DNA of 64,000 nt, from positions 2,666,001 to 2,730,000 of the forward strand of contig NC_016620.1 in the NCBI RefSeq assembly GCF_000210915.2. The letters run 5' to 3'. The notes under the pieces are model-generated. The model was not told the origin of the DNA. It made no database searches and saw only the letters and a list, made by a program, of their open reading frames with translations. The position numbers and the translations under genes are program-made. Of this stretch, positions 42,704-51,492 are shown one piece after another. This DNA is from Halobacteriovorax marinus SJ. GTDB lineage: Bacteria > Bdellovibrionota > Bacteriovoracia > Bacteriovoracales > Bacteriovoracaceae. Positions within the stretch are counted from its first letter, which is position 1. Each line of letters starts with the position of its first letter.

Positions 42704-44047
42704 TTAATGTTCGTTTTCTATATTAAAGGCCGGATTTTCAAAACTCGTATATTGACCAACCCAAGAGAGTTTAGCCGTTCCCGTTTCACCGGCTCTATTC
42801 TTACCGACGATAACCTCGGCAATACCAGGCTCTTTAGTATCTTGGTTATAATACTCGTCACGGTAAACGAACATAATGATATCCGCATCCTGCTCAATGG
42901 CACCAGACTCTCTAAGGTCACTCGTCATTGGTCTCTTATTTGGTCTCGATTCAACACCACGGTTAAGCTGAGAGAGAGCAATAACAGGACAACCCAATTC
43001 CTTTGCCATTGACTTAAGACCCCTAGACATCTCTGAAATCTGCTGTTCTCTAGATGGGTTCTTAGTGTGAGAGTTCATTAACTGAAGGTAATCAATAATT
43101 ATAAGTCCAAGACCTTGCTCAGTTTTAATTTTACGACACTGGGATTGAATATCTAAAATTGTTGAGTCACCTGAATCATTTATAAAAATTGGAAATTGAG
43201 ATAACTCTTGAACAGCTTTACCTATACTTCTTAGGTCAGTGTCCAAGAAATTTTTCTGTCTAATTCTCTTAGAGTCTACCTTCGCCTTTTGTGAGAGAAG
43301 TCTCATTGAAAGTTCGTTAGATAACATCTCCAGAGAGAAGATTGCAACAGGTAGCCCTGAAGTAGCACAAGCGTTTTGAGCAATATTTAGGGCCAAAGCC
43401 GTTTTCCCCATCGCAGGACGGGCAGCTAAGATAATTAATTGCCCCGGCTGCATTCCAAGAAGCATTTCATCCAATTTAGGATAGCCAGTTGGAAGTCCAT
43501 TAATTTCACCTGGAACTCTTGAAGTGTCCTCTAGTTCTTTAAGATTGAGCTTCAAGCAAGAATTAAGCTTTTGCATTTTTCCAGACTTGGCTTCATTAGT
43601 AAGCTTGAAGAAAGTTGACTCTACTTCTTGAATGAAGTCCTCAGACTTACCACCGAAGTCGTAACCCATTGAGGCCACACGTTCAGCACTTCTTATAACT
43701 TCGCGCATACCAGACTTATCTTTAACGACTTTAGCGTAGTGATAAATATTGGCCGCCGAAGCTTGGTCTTCGACAATTTCCATAACAGAAGATTGTCCAC
43801 CAACAGCTTCTAATTTTCCAATCTCAGTAAGTTTTGAACATACTGTTACAAAGTCAATTGGAAGACTTGCACTATTTAAATCTGCGATGGCTTCGTAAAT
43901 GACTCCGTATTGAGGGTGATAAAAGTCCTCACCTTTTAATTTTAAATCACTCATCTCATCGAAAGAGTTCCCATCAATAATTAAACAACCTAGTAGAGAT
44001 TTCTCCGCCAATAAGTCATGGGGTAATTGCTTAATATTATTTTCCAT
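42704..44047 (-). CDS. dnaB: DnaB replicative helicase
   Basis: The hexameric 5'-3' helicase at the replication fork, 447 residues. It has an N-terminal helical domain (LPHDLLAEKSLLGCLIID), and the RecA-like domain with Walker A ARPAMGKTALAL, IIIDYLQLM as Walker B region, and the C-terminal arginine-finger region AKLSWVGQYTSFENP. There is no intein. GGAGG precedes the ATG. In the conserved rpsF-rpsR-rplI-dnaB neighbourhood. Confidence 0.96.
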   Translation of the reverse strand: MENNIKQLPHDLLAEKSLLGCLIIDGNSFDEMSDLKLKGEDFYHPQYGVIYEAIADLNSASLPIDFVTVCSKLTEIGKLEAVGGQSSVMEIVEDQASAANIYHYAKVVKDKSGMREVIRSAERVASMGYDFGGKSEDFIQEVESTFFKLTNEAKSGKMQKLNSCLKLNLKELEDTSRVPGEINGLPTGYPKLDEMLLGMQPGQLIILAARPAMGKTALALNIAQNACATSGLPVAIFSLEMLSNELSMRLLSQKAKVDSKRIRQKNFLDTDLRSIGKAVQELSQFPIFINDSGDSTILDIQSQCRKIKTEQGLGLIIIDYLQLMNSHTKNPSREQQISEMSRGLKSMAKELGCPVIALSQLNRGVESRPNKRPMTSDLRESGAIEQDADIIMFVYRDEYYNQDTKEPGIAEVIVGKNRAGETGTAKLSWVGQYTSFENPAFNIENEH

Positions 44048-44086
44048 TGGAACCTCCAGAGATTTTACTGTCGATTTAAAATATAG

Positions 44087-44108
44087 GCCCAGAGAAAACT
44101 CTGGGCCC
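44087..44108 (-). terminator. Hairpin between rplI and dnaB
   Basis: GGCCCAGAG (44087-44095) and CTCTGGGCC (44100-44108) pair perfectly over AAAA. On the minus strand TATATTTTAAA follows, a weak T-tract, so it may attenuate rather than end transcription into dnaB. Confidence 0.55.
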
Positions 44109-44145
44109 TAAATGTAGCTAGGCTACGAAACTTTGGAATAAAATC

Positions 44146-44769
44146 TTAAGATCTTAAGATTTTGTTGGCTTCTTCTTTAAGCTTTTCTTCTTCAGTAAGT
44201 TCTTTTACTTCAGAAGTTGCTTCTTCAGTTTCACCATTTTCTTTAGCAAGAGCGGCTGCTTCAGCTGCTGCAGCTTTCTTTCTGTCTGCATCTTCTTGCT
44301 TCTTCTTCATCTCTTCTGCTTGAGCTGGATCAAGTGTAACGTTAACTTTAAAGTTAGCTTCTACACCTTCGAATAACTTAGCTGTTACATCAAAGTTACC
44401 AATTGCTTTAATTGGGTTAGCAACAACGATCATTCTCTTTTCAACTTCAACACCTTGAGCTTCAAGTTCCTTTGCAATTTCTAAGTTAGAAACTGTTCCG
44501 AAAAGCTTTCCAGAACCAGCTACTCTTCTTACGAACTCAAGAGTGATTCCTTCTACTTTCTTAGCACTTGCAACTGCAGTAGCTTTTTGTTCTTCCATTT
44601 TCTTTGCAAGAACTTTTTGTTGGTGGTTAAGTTGCTTAGTATTAGACTCATCAGCTAATACAGCAAATCTATTTGGTAATAAATAGTTTCTAGCATAACC
44701 TTGAGAAACATTTACGATCTCACCAACATTTCCAAGAGTCTTTACTCTTTCTGTTAAGATCACTTTCAT
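44146..44769 (-). CDS. rplI: Ribosomal protein bL9 with C-terminal extension
   Basis: The first 150 residues are a normal bL9: N-terminal MKVILTERVKTLGNVGEIVNVSQGYARNYLLP, the long connecting helix, and the C-terminal rRNA-binding lobe. The protein is 207 residues against about 150 usually; the extra 55 or so (from EEMKKKQEDADRKK) are Ala/Lys/Glu-rich, likely a helix or disordered. AAGGAG precedes the ATG. Located in the rpsF-type operon. Confidence 0.95.
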   Translation of the reverse strand: MKVILTERVKTLGNVGEIVNVSQGYARNYLLPNRFAVLADESNTKQLNHQQKVLAKKMEEQKATAVASAKKVEGITLEFVRRVAGSGKLFGTVSNLEIAKELEAQGVEVEKRMIVVANPIKAIGNFDVTAKLFEGVEANFKVNVTLDPAQAEEMKKKQEDADRKKAAAAEAAALAKENGETEEATSEVKELTEEEKLKEEANKILRS

Positions 44770-44770
44770 A

Positions 44771-45829
44771 TTATATCTCCTTCATTTTATTCTTTTTTTT
44801 TAAGAACTTTCTAAAATCAATCCAAATATCCGCTATCCCTAATATAGTTACCGCTTGATAACCCATAAATATTGATAGGATAACGACAATACTTCTAAAA
44901 AATCCAAAAATGCCGTACGTATCTAGCGCATCAGAAACAATTCCAAACCCTTGGAAGAAATAAAAGATTCCTAGAGAGTAAACAATATTCCATCCAATTG
45001 TTTCCATTAACTGACTTTCAAAAACAAAACTTCCAAGAGGAATTAATGCCATTGCTAAAATCAGTCCGTAAACAAATTGTTCAGGAACCTTAAAGCGAAC
45101 TAAGTCTTTCATCTTGTAAGGATAATCGTAGAATTGACGCCAGATAAGTGAGTTTCTCATCAGCATAAATTGCGATATCCATAAAAAGAAGAAAGTTCCA
45201 ACAAACGTCACTGCGAATGTCATTCTTAGAACTAAAATTGCTACTTCTTTTGGCTTATCAATTATAAACTTCATGGCCTCGGCTTGTTCACCGCCTTCAG
45301 CTAGAAAATTATCAAATCCCTTACTTGCCTTTAAACTATCTCCAACCTGGACGACTGTATCAGTAAACATGTCCACAGTTGTTTTTCCAGATAGCATAAC
45401 AAGTAAACCAAATAATAGAGCTAAAACTGTAAAAACTGAAAAACCATTCTTTAGAAGGGCCGATACTGGGTTTTGCTTATTCCACACAACTCTTGCAGTT
45501 AAAAAAGCTACAATTGAAGTGACCACAAAGTAGAGGCTCATCATTCTTGTTCCCTCTAAAGAAGAAACTAAGAAAGAAGCTCCAACAATAACAGCAATAG
45601 TTGCTGCGATGAGGCCAAATGTCTTTCCCTTACCATAAAGTAAAAAGGCAATACAAAGTGGAATTGGTGCAAAAACAATTAAAGGACCTGCCACAGATAA
45701 TAATAACGAGATCACTGCTAGGAAAACTAATTTCCCAATAGTCAGTTGACCAAAAACCTTCTCCTTAGACTTCTGTTCAGAACCCTGAGATGTTTTTAAA
45801 TAGTTGTTATCATCGTTGTGATTTGTCAT
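44771..45829 (-). CDS. DUF2232 (YybS-like) membrane protein
   Basis: This 352-residue polytopic protein has about eight hydrophobic segments after a charged N-terminus of 30 residues. Position between rpsR-type sequence and rplI, and topology, match the YybS/DUF2232 family, for which an ECF-transporter-like S-component role has been proposed. The C-terminus is Lys-rich. It begins 20 bases downstream of the S6-S18 gene and its stop lies one base before the rplI start codon's neighbour, so the operon is tight. No Shine-Dalgarno is obvious. Confidence 0.75.
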   Translation of the reverse strand: MTNHNDDNNYLKTSQGSEQKSKEKVFGQLTIGKLVFLAVISLLLSVAGPLIVFAPIPLCIAFLLYGKGKTFGLIAATIAVIVGASFLVSSLEGTRMMSLYFVVTSIVAFLTARVVWNKQNPVSALLKNGFSVFTVLALLFGLLVMLSGKTTVDMFTDTVVQVGDSLKASKGFDNFLAEGGEQAEAMKFIIDKPKEVAILVLRMTFAVTFVGTFFFLWISQFMLMRNSLIWRQFYDYPYKMKDLVRFKVPEQFVYGLILAMALIPLGSFVFESQLMETIGWNIVYSLGIFYFFQGFGIVSDALDTYGIFGFFRSIVVILSIFMGYQAVTILGIADIWIDFRKFLKKKNKMKEI

Positions 45830-45849
45830 TTTACAATTAAAACCAATTC

Positions 45850-46473
45850 TTATTCAGCTAAGCTATTTGTAATGTGACTTACAACACCCATGTTTCTCGC
45901 TCTCTTAATTGCTGTATCAGCAAGTCTGTGAGCTTTACGGCTAATACCTGAAACACGACCTGGATTAATTTTTCCAAACTCGTTGATTAACCATGCATAA
46001 GTTTTTGGGTCTTTCCAATCTGGTGTAATGTTGTTTGCAGCAAACCAACAAGACTTTCTTCTTGAGAATCTCTTCTTATCTTTTTCAAGATCAGAATCAG
46101 AATCATTTTCATCAAGGATTGAACCGTTGAATTTCTTAGAAAAAGGTGACTTGAATTTCTTAGCAATCTCAGTACCTTGCTCAGCAGTCTCACCAACTTT
46201 AACAATCATTTTCTTAAGAATTGATTCGTTGATTTTTAGACGTCTTTCGATTTCTAAGTTAACAGCACCGTTACCAGAGTAGATGAAGTAAAGGTAGTGA
46301 CCTGTTCTTACACCTTTTGATGTCGCTTGTGCGAAGTGCTTGTTACCCCAGTCATCAGTTAAAAATACTTCACCAGCATTTGCACCAACAACTTCAGTAA
46401 CCATTGCTTGAAGAGCAGCTCTTTGCTCCTCAGTAGTTTCCGTCTTAGCCACTATGGCCAATTCATAAATCAT
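45850..46473 (-). CDS. rpsF: Fused ribosomal proteins bS6-bS18
   Basis: One uninterrupted 207-residue frame encodes both proteins. Residues 1-100 are bS6 (MIYELAIVAKTETTEEQ, HYLYFIYSGNGAVNLEIERRLK), ending in a Lys-rich, then acidic linker (about 100-133, DENDSDSDLEKDKK). Residues 134-207 are bS18 (RRKSCWFAANN, AWLINEFGKINPGRVSGIS, AHRLADTAIKRARNMGVV). S6 and S18 pair on the 30S platform, so a covalent link is sterically plausible. No separate rpsR lies in the operon. GGGAGG stands before the ATG. I checked that no stop lies between the domains in the given sequence; a sequencing frameshift could still fake such a join. Confidence 0.9.
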   Translation of the reverse strand: MIYELAIVAKTETTEEQRAALQAMVTEVVGANAGEVFLTDDWGNKHFAQATSKGVRTGHYLYFIYSGNGAVNLEIERRLKINESILKKMIVKVGETAEQGTEIAKKFKSPFSKKFNGSILDENDSDSDLEKDKKRFSRRKSCWFAANNITPDWKDPKTYAWLINEFGKINPGRVSGISRKAHRLADTAIKRARNMGVVSHITNSLAE

Positions 46474-46625
46474 AAAAACCTCCCGGACAATTTATGGCCC
46501 CACCTAACTAATGATGGAGCGAGATTTACGCAAAAATGTTTCGAAAAGATAACAAAAAAGCGAGCAAAGGTAAATGGCCAAAGAACTTTCTTTAGCAATT
46601 ATAAGTATCTAATTTTAAAGGAATT

Positions 46626-47237
46626 CTAACTATTGAAGATCAAATATTGAATCTTTTCATTAATATCGTCCATCTCCAGCAAAAGCTGCTTCGTTTCAGG
46701 GGATTCCACCAATAATTCAATATAGAGACCAACCACTCTCTCGGGTTGCGTCAAACAAGGTTTTAAATGATCTTTTTGGCACTCAAGCTTTACCATCTTT
46801 CCCACCCATTTTTCAAGTTTCGTCTTGAGTCTGCGCAGAAGTAAAATATTTTCGGCCTTAAGCTCTTGAACACTTGCCTTGGGAGTAAATTCACATACCA
46901 AGTAGGGAGTCCCCTCGTCGAGAACTTCCATAATAGTGCCGCGCAGGGTTCCCGTGAGCAGAATAACCATTGTGCCGTCGCTACATTCTTGAACAATCTC
47001 AGGCACTCCCATACAAACAGTCTTACGTACATAGCTATGATGTTCATGAACAATTGCAGTGGATTCACTGGCCAGCGAGTCTTCGCTATGGGCAAAGGCC
47101 AGGGCAATGGGAATATTCTTTTCAATTGAATCCTTAACCATCTCTAAATACCTTGGCTCGAAGATATTCAGCGGCTTTCGAGTTCCCTCTTGCAAGGAAA
47201 TTTTCGACAATGGAAAAAGATAAGCTTTATTTGGCAT
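46626..47237 (-). CDS. LON substrate-binding domain protein
   Basis: This 203-residue protein is a stand-alone N-terminal domain of Lon protease: FPLSKISLQEGTRKPLNIFEPRYLEMVKD, the conserved GTLRGTIME strand and the helical end ELLVESPETKQLLLEMDDINEK. There is no AAA+ or protease domain. Such PUA-like proteins are of unknown function, often near stress genes. Its promoter predicts a leaderless mRNA. Confidence 0.85.
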   Translation of the reverse strand: MPNKAYLFPLSKISLQEGTRKPLNIFEPRYLEMVKDSIEKNIPIALAFAHSEDSLASESTAIVHEHHSYVRKTVCMGVPEIVQECSDGTMVILLTGTLRGTIMEVLDEGTPYLVCEFTPKASVQELKAENILLLRRLKTKLEKWVGKMVKLECQKDHLKPCLTQPERVVGLYIELLVESPETKQLLLEMDDINEKIQYLIFNS

Positions 47238-47243
47238 CTGCGA

Positions 47244-47272
47244 ATAATAATAGTCTCTGTAAAACTAATCAA
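47244..47272 (-). promoter_or_regulatory. Leaderless promoter (LON-domain protein)
   Basis: TTGATT (47272-47267), 17 bases, TATTAT (47249-47244), then TCGCAG and the ATG at 47237. The same -35 and spacer as at 18738. No Shine-Dalgarno. Confidence 0.65.
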
Positions 47273-47332
47273 GTCCTAGTACGAATGTCTTAGACAAAAC
47301 CTAAGGAGGGCCAAACATCAAGATAACTTAAG

Positions 47333-47361
47333 TTTGCACAATTTCAATCTCTACTTATTAT
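47333..47361 (+). promoter_or_regulatory. Leaderless promoter (degenerate response regulator)
   Basis: TTTGCA (47333-47338), 17 bases, TATTAT (47356-47361), then six bases and the ATG at 47368. The -35 is identical to that at xseA. No Shine-Dalgarno. Confidence 0.6.
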
Positions 47362-47367
47362 TCTTAT

Positions 47368-48033
47368 ATGAATTATGACTTCGATATTTATCTACTCGGA
47401 CTACCTATAGCTATCGTTAAGCTAATTGGAGATTCCTTAGAGTCTAAATTCACATTAAAAGTAGATGCCCAAGACAAGCATGATCTTGAGCTTGAAAAGA
47501 AGCCTATTCTCATTATCTACAATCAGGCCATTCAAAGAAGGGTGAATGAGTTTAGACAGAACTATTCACTCGAGGGCATTCCAACAATTGCTTATATTGA
47601 CTCAGTTAAGAGAGGCCGCCAAAAGAAGATTAGATCTCTTGAAAATGGTGCCGACGACGTTCTAGACTATGAAATGAGTTTTGAAGAGAAGTTAGTTCGC
47701 ATCAATAAATTGATACAACTCTACTTGAAGAGAAATAAAATGCTTATTTGTCTCAATGACTTTATTTTAGATAAGAATTGTCAGCGTGGCTTCTTTCAAA
47801 AGAAAAATCTCAATCTCTCACCTATTGAATTTAATATTCTCTTTGCACTTTTTGAAAATTTAAAAGTTTCCATCTCCAAAGAAAAGCTCACTCGCCTAAT
47901 ATGGAACTCAACTCAAACGAGTAAACTAAACTCACATATAACAAATACAAAGAAGAAATTGGCCCAAACTCCTCTTGAGATTTCTTTCAAAAAAGAGATG
48001 GGCTATTCGATAAAATTTAAAGAAGTGAATTAA
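47368..48033 (+). CDS. Response regulator with degenerate receiver, winged-helix output
   Basis: The 221-residue protein has a receiver-like N-terminal part (about 1-115): the helix ENGADDVLDYEMSFEEKLVRINKLI is typical, but the strand that should hold the phospho-Asp reads KPILIIYNQ, without Asp, and the early acidic pair is absent. The C-terminal part (about 122-221) is an OmpR/PhoB-type winged helix (LNLSPIEFNILFALFEN, KEKLTRLIWN, LNSHITNTKKKL, GYSIKF). It probably works without phosphorylation. Its 3' end overlaps the RNase gene by 4 bases (convergent). Confidence 0.75.
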   Translation: MNYDFDIYLLGLPIAIVKLIGDSLESKFTLKVDAQDKHDLELEKKPILIIYNQAIQRRVNEFRQNYSLEGIPTIAYIDSVKRGRQKKIRSLENGADDVLDYEMSFEEKLVRINKLIQLYLKRNKMLICLNDFILDKNCQRGFFQKKNLNLSPIEFNILFALFENLKVSISKEKLTRLIWNSTQTSKLNSHITNTKKKLAQTPLEISFKKEMGYSIKFKEVN

Positions 48034-49610
48034 TACTCTTGCGAGAAAATTTCGTATTGCTCAATATGATAATTATTCTCTGATCTAATTTGCAGAGATT
48101 TACCATAACCCTCTTCAAGGTTTTCAATAAGATCTAAATCGTCGCCACACAGTCTTGCTGTAACTTCAGGGTGAGCATAAATATAGACCTTTGAGCCTGT
48201 GGATTTATTTAATACTTTTAAAAGTTCACGAATCAATTCGTAACAAACAGTTAGAGTCGACTTAACTCTCCCCGTCCCTTCACAATATGGACATGGCTCA
48301 CAGAGAACTCTTGTTAGCGTGTCTCTCGTTCTCTTTCTAGTCATTTCGACTAGGCCAAGTCCTGAGATAGGAAGAACATTTGTTTTTGAACGATCTTTTT
48401 TAAGGGCTTCGATAAGAAGATTATAAACCGTTTCTCTATGCTCTTCTTTTTCCATATCGATGAAATCGATAATAATAATCCCACCACAATTTCTAAGTCT
48501 TAATTGGTAAGCGATTTCTTTAACCGCCTCCATATTAGTTCGAAGGATTGTTTCTTCGAGATTCTTGCGACCAACAAATTTTCCAGTGTTCACATCAATA
48601 GAGACAAGAGCTTCGGTTTGATCAATATTCAAAGACCCACCAGAGCGCAGGTAAACCTTATTACTAATCCCTCTTTCGATCTCCATATCTACGCCAAATT
48701 TTTCAAAAATAGGAGTTGTATCATCGTAGAGCACTGTTTTCCCTTTCATTGAAGGTAGGTACTTTGATGTAAACTTCTCAACTTCTTTTTGATTATCTTT
48801 GGAGTCGATAATAATTTCAGAAACATCTTCGTCTGTAATATCTCTTAAGAGTCTTTGAATAAAACTCAAGTCTCTATAACAGACAGTGGAAGGCTTAGAT
48901 TTCTCCGCCTTCTTTTGAACATCTTTCCAAATCTTAACAAGCATATTGTAATCAGATTTAAGAGTTCTATAACTCTGTCCCTCGGCAACAGTTCTAGCGA
49001 TAACACCCTTACCTTCTGGTCTAATGGTATCTAAAATTTCACGCAATCTCTCGCGCTCACCTTCATTTTCAATTCTTCTTGAAACACCTGTGTGCTCAAT
49101 GAATGGCATGAAAACGACATGTCTTCCCGCTAGAGTGATCTGTCTTGTAACCCTTGGCCCCTTTGTTGAAATAGGCTCTTTAGCAACTTGAACTAAAATT
49201 TCCTGACCCTCTTTTAAGAAAGTCTCTATCGTTGCATGCTCAGGGCGAAAGCGCATATTTACCGATTCATTGAGAGTTGAAAATTCATCGGGAATAACTT
49301 CCCCTACTCTCTCTTGTGACTCAATCATCTTGCGCGTTTTTTCGGCCATCTCTCTCTGCTCTTGCAGAGTAGGAATATAGGCGTCATCTACATAGAGAAA
49401 TGCGGCCTTTTCCCAACCAATATCAACAAAAGCAGATTGCATCCCAGGTAAGACTCGCAGAACGCGCCCTTTAAAAATATCTCCAACTTGTGGAACTTTA
49501 TCCTCACCTTCAGTTGTTCTCTCCATTAGGAAGTCTAAGATTTCTCCATTGAGAACTAATGCCGCTCTACACTCGTTTAGAGTTTGATTGATAATTAATT
49601 GTTTACCCAT
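48030..49610 (-). CDS. rng: Ribonuclease E/G family endonuclease
   Basis: This 526-residue RNase has an S1 domain (about 38-125, GDIFKGRVLRVLPGMQSAFVDIG), the catalytic core with VSIDVNTGKF and IIIDFIDM (metal-binding Asp), and the zinc-link Cys pair in CEPCPYCEGTG. There is no long Arg-rich degradosome scaffold, so it is RNase G-like in length. It would process rRNA and decay mRNA. SD AAGGA precedes the ATG. Confidence 0.93.
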   Translation of the reverse strand: MGKQLIINQTLNECRAALVLNGEILDFLMERTTEGEDKVPQVGDIFKGRVLRVLPGMQSAFVDIGWEKAAFLYVDDAYIPTLQEQREMAEKTRKMIESQERVGEVIPDEFSTLNESVNMRFRPEHATIETFLKEGQEILVQVAKEPISTKGPRVTRQITLAGRHVVFMPFIEHTGVSRRIENEGERERLREILDTIRPEGKGVIARTVAEGQSYRTLKSDYNMLVKIWKDVQKKAEKSKPSTVCYRDLSFIQRLLRDITDEDVSEIIIDSKDNQKEVEKFTSKYLPSMKGKTVLYDDTTPIFEKFGVDMEIERGISNKVYLRSGGSLNIDQTEALVSIDVNTGKFVGRKNLEETILRTNMEAVKEIAYQLRLRNCGGIIIIDFIDMEKEEHRETVYNLLIEALKKDRSKTNVLPISGLGLVEMTRKRTRDTLTRVLCEPCPYCEGTGRVKSTLTVCYELIRELLKVLNKSTGSKVYIYAHPEVTARLCGDDLDLIENLEEGYGKSLQIRSENNYHIEQYEIFSQEY

Positions 49611-49628
49611 AGTAATCCTTACTCTCTT

Positions 49629-50849
49629 TTATAAGAACATACCTGCAACTGCTGCGGTCATTAAACAAGCTAGAGTTCCTCCGATCATAGACTTGACTCC
49701 AAGTTCGGCCAGATCTTTTCTTCTATCTGGTGCGAGGACTCCAATCCCGCCAACTTGAATGGCAATGGAGCTAAAGTTTGCAAAACCACAAAGGGCATAA
49801 GTTGAAATAATAATTGCGCGCTCTGAAAGAGCACCTTCACTCATGGCCTTAGTTAAATCTAGATATGCTACAAATTCATTTAAAATCATTTTCTTACCTA
49901 GGAGACTTCCCACAATTTGACAGTCTGCCCATGGAACACCTAGGAGCCACGCCACTGGCGCGAAGAGGTATCCAGAAATAAGCTCCATAGAGAGCTCAGG
50001 ATAGTTAAACCAACCACCCACGAACGAAAGGATACCATTAAACATAGCGATGAGAGCGATGAAGGCCAAGAGCATGGCGCCTACATTTAAGGCAAGCTTT
50101 AAACCTTCACTGGCTCCGTGTGCTGCCGCATCTACTAAATTCGTCGTTTCTTTTTCAATTTCTAATTTAAGGTCCCCGTGAGTTTGTGAAGATTCTGTTT
50201 CAGGGACAAGTAGTTTTGCACAAACAAGTGCAGCTGGTGCAGACATTACAGAGGCTGCCAATAAATGAGCAGCATCGACACCAAAACCAACATAAGCGGC
50301 TAAAACCCCACCAGCAACAGTGGCCATACCACCAGTCATCAAGGCCATTAATTCAGACTTTGTCATCTTTGAAATAAAGGGTCTAATGACAAGTGGTGCT
50401 TCTGTTTGACCAGCAAAGACATTAGCTGCTGCCGCAAGAGATTCCCCACCTGAAGTTCCCATCACCTTAACCATTATCTTGGCCATAAATCGAATTACGA
50501 CTTGCATAACTCCCAAGTGATAGAGAATAGACATTAGTGCACTCATAAAGAGAATAGTAGGAAGAACTTGAACGAAGAAAATAAAACCAAACTTCTCAAC
50601 ACCTGTCAGACTTCCAAAAATAAATTTTGAACCTTCATTAGTGTAAGCTAAAATTCCAGTAAAGAATGTTCTCGCATATTCAAAGAAACCCTTACCAAAG
50701 CTCGTCTTTAAGATGATGAGTCCTAGGAAGATTTGTAGGCCAATTCCCGAGGCGACTGTTCGCCAACAAACTTTCTTTTTATTCGTACTCAATAAGTACG
50801 CAGCAAAAAGCATTAACAAAAGGCCGAAAAAGGAAATGAATCTTTCCAT
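49629..50849 (-). CDS. NupC-type concentrative nucleoside transporter
   Basis: This 406-residue protein is a CNT-family symporter with about ten membrane segments. Motifs are GQTEAPLVIRPF, EGLKLALNVGAMLLAFIALIA, and GFANFSSIAIQVGGIGVLAPDRR near the end. It imports nucleosides with a proton or sodium ion. It lies near the phosphorylases at 51493-53676, which would use the imported nucleosides. It is 18 bases upstream of the RNase E/G gene. Confidence 0.92.
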   Translation of the reverse strand: MERFISFFGLLLMLFAAYLLSTNKKKVCWRTVASGIGLQIFLGLIILKTSFGKGFFEYARTFFTGILAYTNEGSKFIFGSLTGVEKFGFIFFVQVLPTILFMSALMSILYHLGVMQVVIRFMAKIMVKVMGTSGGESLAAAANVFAGQTEAPLVIRPFISKMTKSELMALMTGGMATVAGGVLAAYVGFGVDAAHLLAASVMSAPAALVCAKLLVPETESSQTHGDLKLEIEKETTNLVDAAAHGASEGLKLALNVGAMLLAFIALIAMFNGILSFVGGWFNYPELSMELISGYLFAPVAWLLGVPWADCQIVGSLLGKKMILNEFVAYLDLTKAMSEGALSERAIIISTYALCGFANFSSIAIQVGGIGVLAPDRRKDLAELGVKSMIGGTLACLMTAAVAGMFL

Positions 50850-50890
50850 AGTAATCTACTCCATCATTAGTTTGGATAGACTTTAGCAAA

Positions 50891-50916
50891 GCGAAGAGGA
50901 TATGGGAACTCTTCGC
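50891..50916 (-). terminator. Hairpin upstream of the nucleoside transporter gene
   Basis: GCGAAGAG (50891-50898) pairs with CTCTTCGC (50909-50916). On the minus strand it follows the gene ending at 50943 and precedes the transporter; the downstream TTTGCTAAAG is a poor T-run. Confidence 0.4.
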
Positions 50917-50942
50917 AAAGCAGCAAACAAAGAAAAAATTAA

Positions 50943-51374
50943 TTAAAACGAGAAGTTGTAACTAAAAGTAGGAATGGATTTAGCTTGAGATTGAAATTTC
51001 TTTTGAATCTGAGACTTTTGCCAGGCCACGCGTCTAGCTGTAGAGAACTCTTCACTTGAGTTCATACCGTGAGACTCAATCACTCCCTTACTCTTCGTCG
51101 CTTGTTGCCAAGCAACAATTCCAACACCGGCGATAATCCCAATAGCTCCACCTACAAGAATATTCTTTAAGTGATCCTTAGGCTCTTCAGTGAATGAAAG
51201 AGTTGAAAGTCCAAGTATTGCCCCACCAAGACCAATTGCAGCAACTGTTGTTAAGTCTCCAACTGACTCTTGCAGGATCGAAGACTCTCCCTCTTGTGCC
51301 ATTGCGCTAGGAGCTAAGGACAGAGAAAAAGCCGTCATTAGTATTAAAAACATTTTATTAAATTTATTGAACAT
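50943..51374 (-). CDS. Small exported/membrane protein, unknown function
   Basis: This 143-residue protein has a signal peptide (about 1-25, ending AMA) and two Gly-rich hydrophobic segments (about 40-60 and 75-95), resembling a glycine-zipper or small membrane protein. The ATG at 51374 is preferred; a GTG nine bases upstream overlaps the Shine-Dalgarno AAGGTGG. I recognise no family. Confidence 0.55.
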   Translation of the reverse strand: MFNKFNKMFLILMTAFSLSLAPSAMAQEGESSILQESVGDLTTVAAIGLGGAILGLSTLSFTEEPKDHLKNILVGGAIGIIAGVGIVAWQQATKSKGVIESHGMNSSEEFSTARRVAWQKSQIQKKFQSQAKSIPTFSYNFSF

Positions 51375-51492
51375 TAAAACCACCTTAATCGGGCATTTAC
51401 AGTTAAAGGCCCGGCGAATATGATGTTGTTTCCTTTCTTTTAAGAAAGTTACATATATAACGATGCTTTTTTTTTAATAATGAGTCAAGTAC

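Noticed and set aside
45850-46473. Explaining the S6-S18 join as a missed stop codon
   Set aside because: Each domain is read in the same frame from the sequence given, with a plausible charged linker and no in-frame stop; sequencing error cannot be excluded but is not indicated.
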